Positions 1-8,999 of a stretch of 48,971 bases of DNA are shown here, one piece after another. A program made the translations under genes and the position numbers. The stretch is from Colimorpha_A sp900556615. Lineage in GTDB: Bacteria > Bacillota > Clostridia > Oscillospirales > CAG-272. The notes beneath the pieces were generated by a model, which saw only the letters and a program-made list of their open reading frames with translations, did not search any database and was not told the origin of the DNA. The stretch spans positions 1-48,971 of the forward strand of contig CAVBUH010000013.1 in assembly GCA_963598415.1 (NCBI GenBank), given 5' to 3'. How positions within the stretch are numbered: position 1 is the stretch's first letter; each line of letters opens with the position of its first letter.

Positions 1-1
1 C

Positions 2-388
2 TGTTGTGAAATAGTGCTGGAGGCAGATGTGCGCGAGGCGGAAAGAGCGGGGGTAAGCTTTTATATGTCGGATGACGGTGAAGAATATTCACGTTTCTAC
101 TATGACGTTGCAGCCGGAGAGTTGGTTTACGAAGCATATCATCCCGGAAGTGAGCTTGAAAGAAGCGTGGAGAGGGCGCCCTTCCGTCTTAAAACGGGAG
201 AAACACTCAAGCTGGATATTTTTATCGATCATTCGGTAGTAGAAGTGTTTGCTAATAACAGACAGGCGATTGGACGCAGAGTATATCCGGTAGATAAGCA
301 TTGTGATTATATGTCGATTTATCAAAGCGGAAAAATCAAAGTGATATCCGAAAAAGTTTGGGAGATAGCTCCGGTTAATCCATATTAA
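2..388 (+). CDS. GH32 fructosidase, C-terminal part (5' end outside window)
   Basis: The reading frame is open from the first bases, so the gene begins before the window; only about 128 C-terminal residues are present. They match the C-terminal beta-sandwich of glycoside hydrolase family 32 (sucrose, sucrose-6-phosphate or levan hydrolases). The signature is a strand-turn around IFIDHSVVEVFANNRQ followed by RVYP and a final WEIAPVNPY-type tail. The catalytic five-bladed propeller lies outside, so substrate and location (cytosolic or secreted) cannot be decided. An internal GTG at 14 is not a real start: the sandwich fold would lack its beginning. It is followed directly by repeat element C. 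Confidence 0.82.
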   Translation, partial: CCEIVLEADVREAERAGVSFYMSDDGEEYSRFYYDVAAGELVYEAYHPGSELERSVERAPFRLKTGETLKLDIFIDHSVVEVFANNRQAIGRRVYPVDKHCDYMSIYQSGKIKVISEKVWEIAPVNPY

Positions 389-409
389 AGAGAAACAAAG
401 CTGATAGAA

Positions 410-589
410 GGGGCTGTCGCACTAACGTGCAACAGCCCCACGAAGTCGGGTTTTGCGGATGAAATCTGCAATTTTGATCATTTAAATTCATAATAATCCA
501 AAGAAAATACAGTCAAAAACACCCGATTCGGCTTTTCCCGGTTTCCCGACCGGGAAAATGCCGGGCTTGTTGCTTAACGCAACAGCCCG
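410..589 (-). repeat. Repeat element C, copy 1
   Basis: About 180 bp. The left end is a hairpin (ggggctgtcgc / aacagcccc) and the right end contains gggcttgttgc / gcaacagccc. The reverse complement closely matches 16628-16800 across the whole length, including the internal palindrome around cccggtcgggaaa. It is non-coding. A fragment of element A lies just to its right. The strand is arbitrary, set relative to the second copy as plus. Confidence 0.8.
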
Positions 590-644
590 AAAAAAAACAT
601 GAACAGGAAGCCGATGTTTTTTCGAGCTCGCTCCGTGACCGGGG

Positions 645-706
645 GAAACGTCAATATATATCATGCCGTCAAGATGCAAGCTATGAATCCGATGGCATTG
701 CCTTAC
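645..706 (+). repeat. Repeat element A, right-end fragment
   Basis: It contains tgccgtcaagatgcaagc and ends in gcattgcctta, matching the right part of the element A copies at 16330 and 41981. The left half is missing, and element C lies where it would be expected. Nothing codes between 389 and about 1060. Confidence 0.6.
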
Positions 707-738
707 CCATATTCCTGCGTTTTTTGGCCTTTCCATTC

Positions 739-788
739 AAAAAATCATCTCGAAAATCTGCATAGCCGATTTATTCAGCAATTCTTTA
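739..788 (+). repeat. Repeat element D fragment
   Basis: The stretch with catctcgaaaatctgcatag followed by ccgattt recurs almost unchanged at about 16296-16330, again directly beside an element A end. A shorter related stretch lies near 21895-21940 on the other strand. It is non-coding and of unknown nature. Confidence 0.5.
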
Positions 789-881
789 GATCACACTTGT
801 TGTATTTATTTTGAGAATTTATTGCTGCAAATTCTTCTAAAAAAATCATCACAAATTCTGCTAAAAAAATTATCATTGCCC

Positions 882-911
882 TTGACACTGCCCTGTACGA
901 TGTGTTATAAT
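882..911 (+). promoter_or_regulatory. Sigma-A type promoter for pyrC
   Basis: TTGACA, an 18 bp spacer, then TATAAT preceded by TG (extended -10). It stands about 20 bp before the attenuator leader and points into pyrC. Called from consensus only. Confidence 0.75.
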
Positions 912-928
912 ATAAAAAATAAATCTTT

Positions 929-1043
929 AAGGCGATACAGAGAGATCGACAAGGTTGCATATACCGCATAAACGGACGTATAGCGTGCGTATGTTTTTGT
1001 GTACGATGATTTAGAACCTTGCCGCCCGAGCAGGTTCTTTTTT
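929..1043 (+). promoter_or_regulatory. PyrR-type attenuator leader of pyrC
   Basis: The leader holds a PyrR-binding hairpin signature, CAGAGAGATCGACAAG at 938-953, flanked by pairing arms GCGAT / GTTGC. At 1014-1043 stands an intrinsic terminator: stem GAACC-TGC / GCA-GGTTC, then seven T. The 3' arm of the binding hairpin (AAGGTT, 951-956) is complementary to the 5' arm of the terminator (AACCTT, 1015-1020), which gives the mutually exclusive antiterminator. In the known Bacillus mechanism PyrR with UMP stabilises the first hairpin, lets the terminator form and shuts off pyr genes. No pyrR gene is in the window; its presence elsewhere is inferred. Confidence 0.8.
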
Positions 1044-1067
1044 ATCGCCCGGACAGGAGAAGCTGTT

Positions 1068-2327
1068 GTGAATACTGTTTTAAAAAATGCCCTTGTATAT
1101 ACCGATCATGGCTTTTCTAAATTTGATATAACTATTTCCGGCGGAAAAATCGAGGCATTTGACGAGATAACTTCCTCCGATCTTCCTTCATTTGTTGATT
1201 GCTCCGGCAGATATATTTTCCCCGGCTTTATCGATGTGCATGTGCATTTCCGAGAGCCGGGATTTGTTTATAAAGAAACGATCGCTACCGGAAGCCGTGC
1301 GGCAGCTCACGGCGGTTATACCACCGTTTTTACCATGCCGAATCTGAAGCCCGTACCCGACAATAGAGAAAATCTTTCGCTCCAGCTTGACGCGATAGAG
1401 CGGGATGCAGTGATAAAAATTATCCCTTACGGTGCGATATCCATAGGAGGGAAAGGAGAAAAGCTCTCCGATATGACCGATCTTTCCCCTTATGTCTGCG
1501 CCTTCTCCGATGACGGCAGAGGCGTGCAGAACCGTGAGGTTATGAAAGAGGCGATGCTTACCGCAAAACGCCTTAACAAAGTGATCTGCGCCCATTGTGA
1601 GGATAACGGTCTTCTTCACGGCGGCTATATTCACGACGGAAAATACGCTGCCGTACACCGGCACGCCGGCATTTCTTCAGAAAGCGAATGGCGACAGGTT
1701 GAAAGAGATATTGAGCTTGCTTATGAAACCGGCTGTGCCTATCATGTCTGCCACATTTCGACAAAAGAGAGTGTTTCCCTCATAAGAGATGCAAAGAAAA
1801 GCGGAGTCGATATTACCTGCGAAACCGCACCTCATTATCTTGTCCTCTGCGACGAGGATTTGCGTGAGGAGGGGCGCTTTAAAATGAATCCGCCGCTTCG
1901 CTCCGCCGAAGATAAAGACGCCCTTTTGCTCGGTATTGAAGACGATACAATCGATATGATCGCCACCGATCACGCCCCCCACTCCGCAGAGGAAAAATCC
2001 CGCGGGCTGAAAGACAGTCCTTTCGGGATAACCGGAATAGAGACTGCTTTTCCTCTGCTATATACGAAGCTTATTAAAACCGGGGTTTTTCCTCTTGAAA
2101 AAATCATTCGGCTTCTTACCGTAAATCCGGCAAAGAGATTTGGTCTTGAAAGCGGAATCCGACTCGGCGCACGAGCAGATCTGACAGTTTTCAATCTCGA
2201 TGAGCTTGTTTCCGTAAATAACGATTTTTTCCTTTCGATGGGCAAAAGCTCTCCGTTCATAGGAGAGAAGCTTTACGGAAAGTGTGAAATGACGATATGC
2301 GATGGCAAGGCTGCTTGGCGGATATAA
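1068..2327 (+). CDS. pyrC: Dihydroorotase
   Basis: Zinc amidohydrolase that closes carbamoyl-aspartate to dihydroorotate, step three of pyrimidine synthesis, in the cytosol. The 419 aa length fits class I enzymes. Metal-site motifs are visible: DVHVHFREPG near residue 60, AHCED in the middle, HVCHIST, and ATDHAPH near the C terminus. I chose GTG at 1068 because GGAGA lies 7 bp before it; the frame is open further upstream but that part overlaps the attenuator terminator. Expression is probably set by the PyrR-type leader. carB follows 512 bp later, after an element A copy. Other pyr genes, including carA, are not in the window. Confidence 0.93.
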   Translation: MNTVLKNALVYTDHGFSKFDITISGGKIEAFDEITSSDLPSFVDCSGRYIFPGFIDVHVHFREPGFVYKETIATGSRAAAHGGYTTVFTMPNLKPVPDNRENLSLQLDAIERDAVIKIIPYGAISIGGKGEKLSDMTDLSPYVCAFSDDGRGVQNREVMKEAMLTAKRLNKVICAHCEDNGLLHGGYIHDGKYAAVHRHAGISSESEWRQVERDIELAYETGCAYHVCHISTKESVSLIRDAKKSGVDITCETAPHYLVLCDEDLREEGRFKMNPPLRSAEDKDALLLGIEDDTIDMIATDHAPHSAEEKSRGLKDSPFGITGIETAFPLLYTKLIKTGVFPLEKIIRLLTVNPAKRFGLESGIRLGARADLTVFNLDELVSVNNDFFLSMGKSSPFIGEKLYGKCEMTICDGKAAWRI

Positions 2328-2628
2328 TGCGGCGCCGTTGTCGCAGACAGCGGGGAAGTAAGAAGCTAAATGTATTACCTTAATCAATTGCTGCTTCCCG
2401 CAGGCAAATTCTGTATCTTACCCGCAAAGCGAGTGGTCATCAAGGAAAACTCCTTAAAAAATGCAAAGGAAAATATGAATTGCCCGAATTTTGATTCCCT
2501 TCAGATATATTTTCCGGCTTCCTTTTTCGGCATAAAGCAAGCTGTAAAAACATAAAATTCACTCTTTAATTAGCCGATACTGAAAATAAATCTTGGTCCC
2601 AAAACAGAAATTGCTATCCTGTGAAAAC

Positions 2629-2795
2629 TAAGGCAACACCGCCGGGTGCACGGTTAATGCTTTTGTTGCGCATCTTTTCCGTCAACCTTCACAAATTTCG
2701 TCGGCAGAGGAGTCATCTTGCCTCCTCAATTGGTATTGTCTGACGAAAAATCCGGCGGCGCAACTGTACAACAATCATTGTGCGGTATTGCCTAA
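2629..2795 (-). repeat. Repeat element A copy between pyrC and carB
   Basis: Full-length copy in reverse orientation, from aaggcaacaccgc to gcggtattgcc. It has the internal gaggag / ctcctc hairpin and the hairpin attgt / acaat next to the right terminal repeat. It occupies most of the 512 bp between pyrC and carB. The rest (2328-2628) shows no recognisable gene. Confidence 0.85.
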
Positions 2796-2839
2796 AGGGT
2801 ACCTCTAAAAAAATCAACCTGTTACGGAGGAATATAGAA

Positions 2840-5800
2840 ATGAAAAGAACCGATATCAAAAAAATACTCATTATAGGCTCCGGTCCTATCGTCATCGGAC
2901 AAGCTGCAGAATTTGACTATGCCGGCACACAGGCTTGCCTTGCCCTAAAAGAAGAGGGGTACGAAGTGATTCTCTGCAATTCCAATCCCGCTACCATCAT
3001 GACCGATACAACCGTTGCCGATAAGGTTTATATGGAGCCTCTCACTCTTGAATATATTGCCAAAATCCTCCGGTATGAGCGTCCCGACGCCATCGTGCCC
3101 GGTATCGGCGGACAGACGGGGCTCAACCTTGCCATGCAGCTTGAAAAAAAGGGGATTCTGAAGGAATGCGGCGTCGAGCTTCTCGGTACCGGAAGCGAAA
3201 GTATTGAACGCGCCGAGGACAGGGAGCTTTTCAAAGAGCTTTGCCAATCGATCGGTGAACCGACAATCCCCTCAAAAATCACTTACAGCCTTGAGGAAGC
3301 TAAGAAAGCGGCAAAGGAAATCGGATATCCCGTTGTTCTGCGTCCGGCTTTCACACTCGGCGGAACAGGCGGCGGATTTGCCTATAATGAAGAGGAACTG
3401 ATTGAAACGGGGCTGAATGCCTTCAAGCTATCTCCGGTACATCAGGTTCTGATAGAAAAGAGCGTAAAAGGCTATAAAGAAATTGAATTCGAGGTTATGC
3501 GCGATTCAAATGATCACGCTATTACCATTTGCGGTATGGAAAATATCGATCCGGTCGGCGTTCACACCGGAGATTCCATCGTCGTAGCTCCCATCATGAC
3601 GCTGAACAGTCATGATTTGAAAATGCTGAACGACAGTGCAATCAAGATCATCAGAGAGCTTAAGATCGAGGGTGGATGCAATGTTCAGTTTGCCTTGCAT
3701 CCCCATACAAGCGAATATTATCTCATTGAGGTCAATCCGAGAGTTTCCCGTTCTTCGGCGCTTGCATCGAAGGCAAGCGGATATCCAATTGCCCGTGTAA
3801 CCGCTAAAATCGCTGTTGGAATGTCGCTTGAAGAAATCACGGTGGCGAATACCACTGCTGCCTTTGAGCCGAGTCTTGACTATATTGTCGCAAAGCTCCC
3901 CCGTTTTCCTTTTGATAAATTTGCAAGCGCTTCCAACACACTCGGAACGCAGATGAAGGCAACCGGTGAAGTCATGGGGATCGGTTCCAGCCTTGAAGAA
4001 TGTCTCCTGAAATCGGTACGCTCTCTTGAGATCGGAGCCTGTCACTTTCACCTTCCCAAATTTGATCCTATGAGCGATACAGAGCTTCTTACCTATATTT
4101 CGGTATTCCGGGACGACAATATTTTTGCAGAAGCAGAGCTTCTCCGCCGCGGCTGCTCCATTGAAAAAATCTCGGAAATCACGATGATAACCCCCTTCTT
4201 TCTCGAATCGCTTGAAAAAATAGTAAGAATGGAAAATACCGTTAGAAACGGAAAAAATAATACCGATACTCTTCGCGCTGCAAAAGCGATGGGCTTTTCC
4301 GATAAATATATTGCAAAGCTGTGGGATACGACGGAAACAGAGGTTTATAAACTCCGCACTGAAAACAGGATATTCCCGGTTTACCGCATGGTGGATACTT
4401 GCCATACAAATGCCTATATACCTTATTTCTATTCCTCCTATGCCGGAGAAAACGCTTCCCGTCTTACCGAGAAAAAGAAAATTGTGGTTCTCGGAGCAGG
4501 ACCGATTCGTATCGGTCAGGGTGTTGAGTTTGATTATTCAACCGTTCATGCCGTGTCAACCATCAAGAAATCCGGTTATGAAGCGATTATCATTAACAAT
4601 AATCCCGAAACGGTTTCAACCGATTATACAACTGCAGACAAGCTCTATTTTGAACCTCTTACAACAGAGGATGTCATGAATATTATCGAGTTTGAGAAGC
4701 CGGAGGGCGTTATTGCCTCGCTCGGCGGTCAAACCGCCATCAACCTGGCCGAGCCGCTTATGAAACGGGGCGTTAAAATTATCGGAACCGACTGTGAGGC
4801 AATCGAACGCGCAGAAAACCGCGACAGCTTTGAAAAAATTCTTTCGGCGCTCGATATTCCCCAGCCCAAAGGAAGAGCGGTAACAAAAATCGAAGACGGT
4901 ATCCGTGCCGCCTCTGAAATAGGCTATCCGGTTCTCGTCCGTCCTTCTTTTGTGCTTGGAGGGCGCGCTATGCAGATTGTTGCAAACGAAGAACAGCTTC
5001 GTCACTATCTCAAGACCGCCGTCGAAATCGACGAAGATAAGCCGGTGCTTGTTGACAAATACATTCAGGGAAAAGAGGTTGAGGTCGACGCTATTTGTGA
5101 CGGAAGAAACGTCTTTGTGGCAGGCATCATGGAGCTTGTTGAACGCACAGGGGTTCACAGCGGAGATTCCATCAGCGTATATCCCGCTTTCAGTATCTCC
5201 GACAAGGTAAAAGGAGTCATTCTTACCTATGCGAAAAAGCTCGGCTTGGGTATCGGTATTATAGGTCTTTATAATATACAGTTTATAGTAGATCAGAATG
5301 AAAATGTCTTCATTATCGAAGTCAATCCCCGTTCCTCAAGAACGGTTCCCTTCCTTTCCAAGGCAACCGGTTACAGCCTTGCCGACATCGCTACCGAGGT
5401 TATTATGGGAAAGAGCCTCAAGGAGCAGGGAATCTTTGATATTTACCCGGAGGAAAAAAAGCGCTGGTATGTTAAGGTGCCGGTATTCTCCTTCAATAAA
5501 ATCAGAGGACTTGACGCCTATCTTTCTCCTGAAATGAAATCAACCGGCGAGGCGATCGGTTATGACGATAAGCTTAACCGTGCGCTGTATAAGGCTCTTC
5601 AGGCGTCGGGAATGAAGCTCCAGAACTATGGGACGGTATTCGCGACGATCTCCGACAAGGATAAAGATGAGGCTCTGCCTCTTATCCGCCGCTTCTACAA
5701 TCTCGGCTTTAATATAGAGGCAACCTCCGGTACTGCCGAATTCCTCAAGAAAAACGGAATCCGCACTCATGTCCTGAAAAAAATCAGCGACGGTAGCGAG

Positions 5801-6007
5801 GAGATTCCCGACGCTATCAGGCAGGGACACATCGCCTATGTCATTAACACAAGAGATATCGGTTCTCTCAATCAGCTTAGTGACGGTCAGAAGATCAGAC
5901 GCTGTGCGACCGATTATAACGTAACGATTTTCACGGCGCTTGATACCGTCAGGGTTTTGCTTGATGTGCTGGAGGAAACAACACTGACGATTTCAACAAT
6001 TAACTAA
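2840..6007 (+). CDS. carB: Carbamoyl phosphate synthase, large subunit
   Basis: Makes carbamoyl phosphate from bicarbonate, ammonia (delivered by the small subunit from glutamine) and two ATP, feeding pyrimidines and arginine. At 1055 aa it is full length. Two homologous ATP-grasp halves are clear: the first starts at KKILIIGSGPIVIGQAAEFD, the second near residue 550 with IVVLGAGPIRIGQGVEFDYS. A C-terminal allosteric (MGS-like) domain begins about residue 925. Start ATG at 2840 has ACGGAGG 9 bp upstream; an in-frame earlier start would fall at the edge of the repeat. The partner carA is not next to it, which is unusual since carAB are normally adjacent. Confidence 0.96.
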   Translation: MKRTDIKKILIIGSGPIVIGQAAEFDYAGTQACLALKEEGYEVILCNSNPATIMTDTTVADKVYMEPLTLEYIAKILRYERPDAIVPGIGGQTGLNLAMQLEKKGILKECGVELLGTGSESIERAEDRELFKELCQSIGEPTIPSKITYSLEEAKKAAKEIGYPVVLRPAFTLGGTGGGFAYNEEELIETGLNAFKLSPVHQVLIEKSVKGYKEIEFEVMRDSNDHAITICGMENIDPVGVHTGDSIVVAPIMTLNSHDLKMLNDSAIKIIRELKIEGGCNVQFALHPHTSEYYLIEVNPRVSRSSALASKASGYPIARVTAKIAVGMSLEEITVANTTAAFEPSLDYIVAKLPRFPFDKFASASNTLGTQMKATGEVMGIGSSLEECLLKSVRSLEIGACHFHLPKFDPMSDTELLTYISVFRDDNIFAEAELLRRGCSIEKISEITMITPFFLESLEKIVRMENTVRNGKNNTDTLRAAKAMGFSDKYIAKLWDTTETEVYKLRTENRIFPVYRMVDTCHTNAYIPYFYSSYAGENASRLTEKKKIVVLGAGPIRIGQGVEFDYSTVHAVSTIKKSGYEAIIINNNPETVSTDYTTADKLYFEPLTTEDVMNIIEFEKPEGVIASLGGQTAINLAEPLMKRGVKIIGTDCEAIERAENRDSFEKILSALDIPQPKGRAVTKIEDGIRAASEIGYPVLVRPSFVLGGRAMQIVANEEQLRHYLKTAVEIDEDKPVLVDKYIQGKEVEVDAICDGRNVFVAGIMELVERTGVHSGDSISVYPAFSISDKVKGVILTYAKKLGLGIGIIGLYNIQFIVDQNENVFIIEVNPRSSRTVPFLSKATGYSLADIATEVIMGKSLKEQGIFDIYPEEKKRWYVKVPVFSFNKIRGLDAYLSPEMKSTGEAIGYDDKLNRALYKALQASGMKLQNYGTVFATISDKDKDEALPLIRRFYNLGFNIEATSGTAEFLKKNGIRTHVLKKISDGSEEIPDAIRQGHIAYVINTRDIGSLNQLSDGQKIRRCATDYNVTIFTALDTVRVLLDVLEETTLTISTIN

Positions 6008-6086
6008 GCAGCGCCGTATCCGGAATCCGTGAAGATAAAACGAATCTAATTTAATGGTTATGGATTACAGTTAGGTTTGAAGATAA

Positions 6087-6542
6087 ATAATAATTTAGCG
6101 GACTCTTGAAAGAGTCGGGAGAACGTTTTTCCGGCATTCTTTGCAAGTGTGCGAATAGGAATTTAGTTGCACTAAAAACGCCTACCCGATTTTCTTTCTT
6201 CCAAGAAAGAAAATCTCAAAAAGAAAGAAGTGCAAGGGGAAGAACCTGAGCATTTTTCAGCAAAAGCAGAAAAACTGCTCAATGTTTCTCCCCCTTTGAA
6301 CCCCCACTCCTATCTTGATGAAACTGTTTCTTTGGTTTACAGAGGGGAAAACAAGCATTAACTTGCGAAAATACAGTGTTTTTGGTAAACTTTATCTGAC
6401 AGCGAAATAGGAAAGGGGTTTCCAAAGGGGAAAACCATTCATTGTCCCTTGGCGTGCTTTCTTGCAAGGCGTTCTTTGCACGAGCAAAGAATGCCGAAAG
6501 ACCGTTCTCTCGACTCTTTCAAGAGTCCAATAAATTATTATT
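6087..6542 (-). repeat. Repeat element B, copy 1
   Basis: About 455 bp bounded by long inverted repeats of roughly 50 bp: AATAATTTA, then GGACTCTTGAAAGAGTC, then GAGAACG and GGCATTCTTTG at the left, the same inverted at the right. The core matches 31138-31668 and 48708-48971 in opposite orientation (tattttcgcaagt, gataggagtgggggttcaaa). Strand is arbitrary. It fills the gap between the convergent carB and dac-like genes. Confidence 0.85.
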
Positions 6543-6580
6543 TGTCGATAATAGTCCCAATATGTCAATTCTTCCGCCGA

Positions 6581-8008
6581 TCATTTCCCGCTTCCGAGAT
6601 ATCGGTTTTTCTTTATAAACTCGCGCTTTGCAGCGGCTTGTTTTCTGGAACGGGATACCGACGTCGCAAAAACATATATAACAGTCCCAACCGCTATCGT
6701 TATCAGGATAACTTTAAAAAACGGAGTAGAGGCAAGCTGTTCGATACGGTTAAGGAGCGTAAGTCCTCCGCTCTGAATAATATTGCTTTTTACAATAAGA
6801 GGAACCTCGCCGATTTTTTCACCCTTATAGGTAACGGTAAGAATACCGACTCTCTGCCCTGCTTTGACGGGGGCGGTCAAATATTCGGAATCCAGCACCC
6901 AGCTAAGCTGAATGTCCTTGTTCCTGTCGATATCCACAGGGACATACAGTTCAATCGGAGCTTCCGGCAGAAGAGCTACACTGTCCACCTCCGCTGCGAG
7001 CTTTATCGGAATCTGGCATACCGGCGTGGAATTATCCACGGCTTTTATATACTTAAAATTTTTGTCAGCCCAAGTAAGAAGCTCAGCAGCCTCAACAAAT
7101 CCATTCATGATATATTTATATTCGGGAGGCGTTATGACAACTGTGTTGCCGTTTTCATCCGTTCCGGTAACTCCCGGATTCTTTATCACCGTAGTGGTAT
7201 CCGCTCCGAGAACAATGGCAATATAGTTAAGACCGTCGTGCTGAGCGGTCGCTATGATGCAAAAACCGGCTTCATAGGTAGAGCCGCATATCATTCCGTT
7301 TGCGGTGGAAAGATAATAATCGGAGCTTACTCTTGTACTGAGAAGATAGTTTCGTGTGCCTATATATCTTGCGTCGGATTTATCGGTTGCGTCTATGGTG
7401 ATTCTGATGCTGCCGCAAAGCTCTGAGAGAAACTGTATTCCGCTTGCATATTTTGCAAGAAGGAGTAAATCGGAAGCAGTGGTTACCATGCTTCCGTCAT
7501 GAAGCCCCGTCGGATTGGTATAAACGGTATCCTTCATTCCGAGTTCCGTCGCTTTTTCGTTCATTGAGGCGACAAAATCGCTGACAGAACCGGCAATACC
7601 TTCGGCAATGACGAGCGCGGCATCGTTAGCTCCGGCAAGAATCATAGCACCGATAAGGTCCCGAAGCTTAAGACATTCACCTGCTTGAATCTTTATATTG
7701 TTTCCTTCTGTTGCATTTACCGCTGCGGCAGAAGCAGTCAAATAATCGTCAAGTCCGATTTCGCCGCTGCTGACGCTTTCTGCCGCAAGAACAGCCGTCA
7801 TAAGCTTAGTCAGAGCGGCGGGATATACCTGCATATCGGAATTTTCCGACCAAAGCACGACGTCCGGCTCGACGCAGTAGACCAAAGAAGCTTTGCTATG
7901 ACTTATATCCGGATCGTCAAGAGCCGAAACGGCGGTCGCAGGCAGCACCGATAACAGAAACGGCAGAAGTGCCGAAAATATGAAAAGCCTTTTTGTTATA
8001 TGTTTCAT
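6581..8008 (-). CDS. DacF-like D-Ala-D-Ala carboxypeptidase homologue, predicted inactive
   Basis: 475 aa with an N-terminal signal peptide (about residues 8-29), a peptidase S11 domain, a PBP5-C-like beta domain (about 330-420) and a C-terminal hydrophobic helix (about 430-450) followed by a basic tail, so it should sit outside the membrane. Family members trim the terminal D-Ala of peptidoglycan. Here the three active-site motifs are changed: SxxK reads A65-L-T-K68, SxN reads G126-A-N128, KTG reads I240-C-G242. NPTGLHD is kept. The frame is intact, so it looks like a retained pseudoenzyme, perhaps a binding or scaffold protein. It starts 22 bp after ribF, as third gene of ireB-ribF. No strong ribosome site is visible. 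Confidence 0.85.
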   Translation of the reverse strand: MKHITKRLFIFSALLPFLLSVLPATAVSALDDPDISHSKASLVYCVEPDVVLWSENSDMQVYPAALTKLMTAVLAAESVSSGEIGLDDYLTASAAAVNATEGNNIKIQAGECLKLRDLIGAMILAGANDAALVIAEGIAGSVSDFVASMNEKATELGMKDTVYTNPTGLHDGSMVTTASDLLLLAKYASGIQFLSELCGSIRITIDATDKSDARYIGTRNYLLSTRVSSDYYLSTANGMICGSTYEAGFCIIATAQHDGLNYIAIVLGADTTTVIKNPGVTGTDENGNTVVITPPEYKYIMNGFVEAAELLTWADKNFKYIKAVDNSTPVCQIPIKLAAEVDSVALLPEAPIELYVPVDIDRNKDIQLSWVLDSEYLTAPVKAGQRVGILTVTYKGEKIGEVPLIVKSNIIQSGGLTLLNRIEQLASTPFFKVILITIAVGTVIYVFATSVSRSRKQAAAKREFIKKNRYLGSGK

Positions 8009-8030
8009 AATTGAAATACCGAAATCATTT

Positions 8031-8999
8031 TTACTTTACGAGCAATGGCAAACAGAGCTTGTCCTGTTCTGCATCAAAGCATTTTTTTGCTGTTATGATA
8101 TTCCTTTCGACCTCGCGGACAAGCTCTTCCGCAGAATCGAATTTTTTCTCTCCGCGGATCCGGCGAATATAGCCGACGGGAATGTTTTTTCCGTAAAGAT
8201 TGCCGGAATAACCGATAATATGCGTTTCGGAAATTTTTTCTCCGTTTCCGAAAAAGGTCGGGCGGCAGCCGATATTGGTTACCGAGGGATAATAGCCGCC
8301 CTCTACCATACAGTATGTGGCATAAACGCCGTCGGGGGGCATAATACCGTTGTGCGGAGGAAGCTGATTGATTGTTGGCATTCCCGCAGTACGTCCAAAC
8401 TGACGTCCGTGTACCACCTCGCCGCAGGCGGCAAAGTGGTGTCCCAAAAGAGAATAAGCGTCGGCAAGCTTTCCTTCGGAGACAAGCCTTCGGATAAGCG
8501 TGGAACAGACCGTTACGCTTTTCCCCTCTGCATATCCCTTGATTTCGCCGGCGGTAATACAGAGAATTCCGTTTTCACGGCAGAGCCGTTCAAGCTCAGC
8601 CGCATCTGCCGCTCCGCCGCTCCCAAAGTGATAATTGTAGCCGCAGACGCAGGCCAGCGATCCGAGATTTTCCCTGAGTATTTCCGCTGTAAAGCGTCCC
8701 GGGTTCATGTTTTTCACTCTTTCAAAGGAATCAAAGATCACAAGATCCGCGCCGTACTGAAGGAGCCAGCCAGCACGAAGCGAAGAGGGCGTCAGGATAT
8801 CCTTTCCGGGAAGCGCATCAAAGGTCCATACGGCAATTCTCCCTCCATACTCTTTTCTGAGCTTTTCGGCAGCCGCAAGGAGCGAACGGTGCCCCAAATG
8901 GACGCCGTCAAAATATCCGAGAACGGTGATAAGCGGAGAGGGTTTCTTTTTTAATGCAAGAAACCGGTTCATTGAAACACAGTTTTTCTCAGATGTCAA
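8031..8999 (-). CDS. ribF: Bifunctional riboflavin kinase / FAD synthetase
   Basis: Converts riboflavin to FMN and FMN to FAD in the cytosol. The N-terminal nucleotidyltransferase domain has GYFDGVHLGHRSLL near residue 29; the C-terminal flavokinase domain has GRQFGRTAGMPTINQ and DGVYATYC near residues 200-230. Length 322 aa is typical. I chose TTG at 8999 because GAGGA lies 6 bp upstream and TTG starts occur elsewhere here; ATG at 8972 is the alternative. The chosen start overlaps the 3' end of ireB by 11 bp, which suggests translational coupling. No FMN riboswitch is visible upstream. Confidence 0.92.
   Translation of the reverse strand: MTSEKNCVSMNRFLALKKKPSPLITVLGYFDGVHLGHRSLLAAAEKLRKEYGGRIAVWTFDALPGKDILTPSSLRAGWLLQYGADLVIFDSFERVKNMNPGRFTAEILRENLGSLACVCGYNYHFGSGGAADAAELERLCRENGILCITAGEIKGYAEGKSVTVCSTLIRRLVSEGKLADAYSLLGHHFAACGEVVHGRQFGRTAGMPTINQLPPHNGIMPPDGVYATYCMVEGGYYPSVTNIGCRPTFFGNGEKISETHIIGYSGNLYGKNIPVGYIRRIRGEKKFDSAEELVREVERNIITAKKCFDAEQDKLCLPLLVK

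Noticed and set aside
2328..2628. A possible small gene between pyrC and element A (2370-2555)
   Set aside because: No ribosome site, no family resemblance, and composition like non-coding DNA.
6279..6467. A frame in element B (minus strand, ending in DRSGGSKGEKH) that resembles one in copy 2 at 31236-31487
   Set aside because: The similarity comes from shared repeat DNA. Substitutions between copies hit all three codon positions, no ribosome site is present, and the frame is disturbed in copy 3.
6449..7426. A long plus-strand open frame opposite the DacF-like gene
   Set aside because: It is antisense to a gene with signal peptide and domain similarity, has no ribosome site and no family resemblance.
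7980..8954. A long plus-strand open frame opposite ribF
   Set aside because: It is an antisense shadow of ribF without recognisable motifs.
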